This document shows, piece after piece, positions 62,100 through 64,000 of a stretch of 64,000 bases of DNA. Position 1 is the first letter of the stretch. Each line of letters starts with the position of its first letter. The position numbers and the translations under genes are program-made. The notes beneath the pieces were generated by a model. It was given only the letters and a program-made list of their open reading frames with translations. It searched no databases and was not told where the DNA came from. This DNA comes from Spirochaetaceae bacterium (lineage in GTDB: Bacteria > Spirochaetota > Leptospiria > Leptospirales > Leptonemataceae), in contig PCBI01000003.1 of NCBI GenBank assembly GCA_002730875.1, forward strand, positions 128,273 to 192,272, read 5' to 3'.

Positions 62100-62510
62100 C
62101 TATTCGGCCTTGTCCTCACCGTTCTCCAGAGCCAAACGCTGCGGCATTTTCGCACGACCTTCTAGAGCGATCAACCGGGACTCAAGCTCCCTGATGCGAT
62201 TCTCCAGTTTCTGAATTTTCTCCGCCGAGGCATTCAGTTCTTTGAGATTCTTGATATGAACTTTGCCATCGCGGACTACGAGATCATCCCCTACGGCAAA
62301 GGGCCCCTTTATATAGACCATACCGTCGTTGGCTGTAACAATCAGACTGGCCTGGGCGCCGATTTTCACATCCCCGGAAGGAGTGACTTCCAGCACCGTG
62401 CCATCCGTCATCCGTTCCGACGACAAATTGCGAGTGTTCTGAGTCATGTCATGGCAGGCAGATAGAAGTAGCAACGATACAGCCATCAGCGTTACGGAAA
62501 GTGATTTCAT
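62100..62510 (-). CDS. Small lipoprotein with coiled-coil C-terminus
   Basis: A 136-residue protein with lipoprotein signal MKSLSVTLMAVSLLLLSAC (Cys19) and an AGGAGA site before the ATG. The middle (TDGTVLEVTPSGDVKIGAQASLIV, GDDLVVRDGKVHIKN) forms beta strands, as in the LysM-like or bactofilin-like small domains of spirochaete lipoproteins. The C-terminus is a leucine-rich coiled coil (ASAEKIQKLENRIRELESRLIALE) that should oligomerise. Function unknown; structural role in the envelope is likely. Confidence 0.65.
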   Translation of the reverse strand: MKSLSVTLMAVSLLLLSACHDMTQNTRNLSSERMTDGTVLEVTPSGDVKIGAQASLIVTANDGMVYIKGPFAVGDDLVVRDGKVHIKNLKELNASAEKIQKLENRIRELESRLIALEGRAKMPQRLALENGEDKAE

Positions 62511-62699
62511 GTAGTCTCCTGAAGATTCAGATTCGCTCAAGAAAGCCGTTTCAAACGAAAAAGTAAAGCGAAATCATAGGGAACGGACTGACGGTGCTCC
62601 GACACTCGGCGATCAACCGGTAAAGCCTGCCCGTATCAACGACCCGGACTTTTTCGGGCCAGTGCATAAAAAGTTCAGATTATTCCGAAGCCAGGAATC

Positions 62700-63731
62700 C
62701 TAATTATCGCCTGCCGAATTCGCGTCCTGTTGTCCTATAGACACGGAGCCAAAAGGCGCTCGTATTCGTAGCGGCCTGTTGGGTATCTTGAGATTCGCGG
62801 TTCGGTAATTGCCCGGAACGATGTTGATGTCACCGCCGCTTTTTACCTTTTCCAGGGCCTTATTCAGATTGCGAAAAGGAGCTTCGATCCCGCCGTTGGA
62901 CGGCCCGGTCCGGGGGCCCATCCAGTCCACATAGACAGTAGGCCGACCGGTAACGTCGTTTAGGGCCTTTAGGAATCCGGGATTAAGCACAGAAGTGGCA
63001 ATGTTTGGACATCCGCCGCCGCGATGAGTTCCCATGACGTACAGAGCGTTGCTTGCTTCTTCATAGAGCGGTGAGCCGGAACTACCCATATGCGTATCCA
63101 GAAAATGGATCAGATAACCCGGACTGTTATAAGCTTTTCCCAGGCTACTTTGCATGGTTCGGTTTCGCTTCTTACATCCTTCGAAGACGCGTAGCTCCAC
63201 TCCAAAGCCGGTGTTGCGTATCACAGATTCTGCCTGCCTGTCCAGCTTACGGTTGCTAATTCGAAAAAAACTCCCTTCGCCAAATGGCCCTGGCATTCCG
63301 AACGTCGGATGCGGCGTGATTTGAAACAATGCCCAATCCTGCGTAGCGCCGAGATCCACACGACTCTTGATAGAAGAAAGATCAACCCTGTAACGATGCC
63401 TGTCCTCGGGTACCTGGACTTCTCCGCTACAGTTGGATTCAGGCACTTGAAACTGGATTTCGTCAAACTTATAGTACCCGGAGTTACAGTGGCCGGCGGT
63501 CACCAGCCATCCGTTCGGAGCAATCCAGGCTGTACAAATCGCTTCTTTTCGGTCGTTGTAGTAGACGCGACCTACAGGATATCCTTCGTCTGGATTTCGA
63601 TCGTCTGCTTCGCAGATAGTATTCATGCGCGCTTTCTCTTCGGGTCTCTCGGCGGAAGAGCTAGCGGCCAGCAACAAAGACAATAAGAGAAGCGAGAATC
63701 GAGATATTTTCAAGAACCAGCGAGCGTACAT
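62700..63731 (-). CDS. Secreted trypsin-like serine protease with short beta-helix-like tail
   Basis: A 343-residue chymotrypsin-family protease. The signal peptide is MYARWFLKISRFSLLLLSLLLAASSSA; the frame extends 30 codons upstream without signal character. The triad is H81 in TAGHC, D132 in QDWALFQI, and S218 in MGSSGSPLY. Up to six cysteines lie in the protease domain. Residues about 265-335 (TVYVDW, NGGIEAPFRNLNKALEKVKSGGDINIVPGNYRTANLKIPNRPLRIRAPFG) read like the opening coils of a right-handed parallel beta-helix (DUF1565/pectate-lyase type), but it stops after about two coils. An exported protease, possibly acting on the surface or in the periplasm. Confidence 0.82.
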   Translation of the reverse strand: MYARWFLKISRFSLLLLSLLLAASSSAERPEEKARMNTICEADDRNPDEGYPVGRVYYNDRKEAICTAWIAPNGWLVTAGHCNSGYYKFDEIQFQVPESNCSGEVQVPEDRHRYRVDLSSIKSRVDLGATQDWALFQITPHPTFGMPGPFGEGSFFRISNRKLDRQAESVIRNTGFGVELRVFEGCKKRNRTMQSSLGKAYNSPGYLIHFLDTHMGSSGSPLYEEASNALYVMGTHRGGGCPNIATSVLNPGFLKALNDVTGRPTVYVDWMGPRTGPSNGGIEAPFRNLNKALEKVKSGGDINIVPGNYRTANLKIPNRPLRIRAPFGSVSIGQQDANSAGDN

Positions 63732-64000
63732 CGAGCAAATGGAGTGGCAATATCCCTGGCATGTCAACTGAAAGCGGATCCGGAATCGAATACTATTTCG
63801 ACGAAAGTCCGGTTTTACCACGGATTTCCGATAAAAACCCTTGACCGTCTATCAACATGGATCACTGTATTGGAGCTTCTAATCCGGCTCCGATTCAGAA
63901 GACCGCAGGTCTGCAATGGTCTGGCCGTTTTTTCTAACTGGCATCTGAATCTTTCGGGCAAGCCCCGCCGAACCGGACCTTCCGCGCAAGCTTTTGCGGA

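Overview
This window looks like chromosome from a spirochaete of the order Leptospirales. By eye the GC content is just above 50%, which fits Leptonema or Turneriella better than Leptospira proper. The assignment rests on protein character: an HslV with the short pre-sequence ending [10 protein letters not shown] that I recall from Leptospira, a 5061-residue secreted coiled-coil protein resembling the very long Leptospira-restricted family (NCBIfam TIGR04388), a lipoprotein built of short G-L-x-N repeats, and many lipoproteins with relaxed spirochaetal lipoboxes. I saw no tRNA, rRNA, CRISPR array, transposase, integrase or phage gene.

Layout. 1-3.5 kb: end of a GT4 glycosyltransferase, an overlapping metallophosphoesterase/nucleotidyltransferase pair, msrA and a ClbS/DfsB-like protein. 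3.7-7.1 kb: a four-gene osmoprotectant (OpuB/OpuC type) ABC importer with overlapping genes, divergent from a 2-oxoglutarate oxygenase. 8.4-12.1 kb: hslV-hslU-DUF445, with several hairpins in the leader and between hslV and hslU. 12.4-20.6 kb: two secreted proteins, alaS, yajQ, a TPR-like protein, an MscS channel and a lipoprotein. 20.6-20.95 kb: six tandem copies of a 59-bp repeat.

20.95-38.93 kb is the most unusual part: six minus-strand genes. Three small exported proteins whose genes overlap (one SUMF/FGE-like, one LpoB-like) come first. Then, after a 257-bp leader with a long inverted repeat, the 15.2-kb giant gene. Then come a two-helix membrane protein overlapping the end of the giant gene by 19 bp, and an 84-residue DUF3467-like protein. 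The tight packing suggests one cell-envelope or export system built around the giant protein.

39-45 kb is a redox-stress block: a MerR regulator divergent from a DJ-1/PfpI lipoprotein, with a palindrome in a 20-bp promoter spacer; then ahpF, ahpC and oxyR, with a near-consensus OxyR site upstream of ahpC. 45-51.5 kb holds a secreted protein, a divergent LpxC homologue, an SH3 lipoprotein, an active PPK2 next to a PPK2 relative without P-loop lysine, a DUF2061 protein, and a pteridine-reductase-like SDR with folK. 51.7-56.3 kb is a signalling block: a membrane histidine kinase, a PAS-adenylate cyclase and a PAS-PAS histidine kinase. 56.4-63.7 kb holds a catalase-related protein, a possible papain-like protein, an HxlR regulator divergent from a Rossmann reductase, a site-2 protease with CBS domains, lipoproteins, and a secreted trypsin-like protease with a short beta-helix-like tail.
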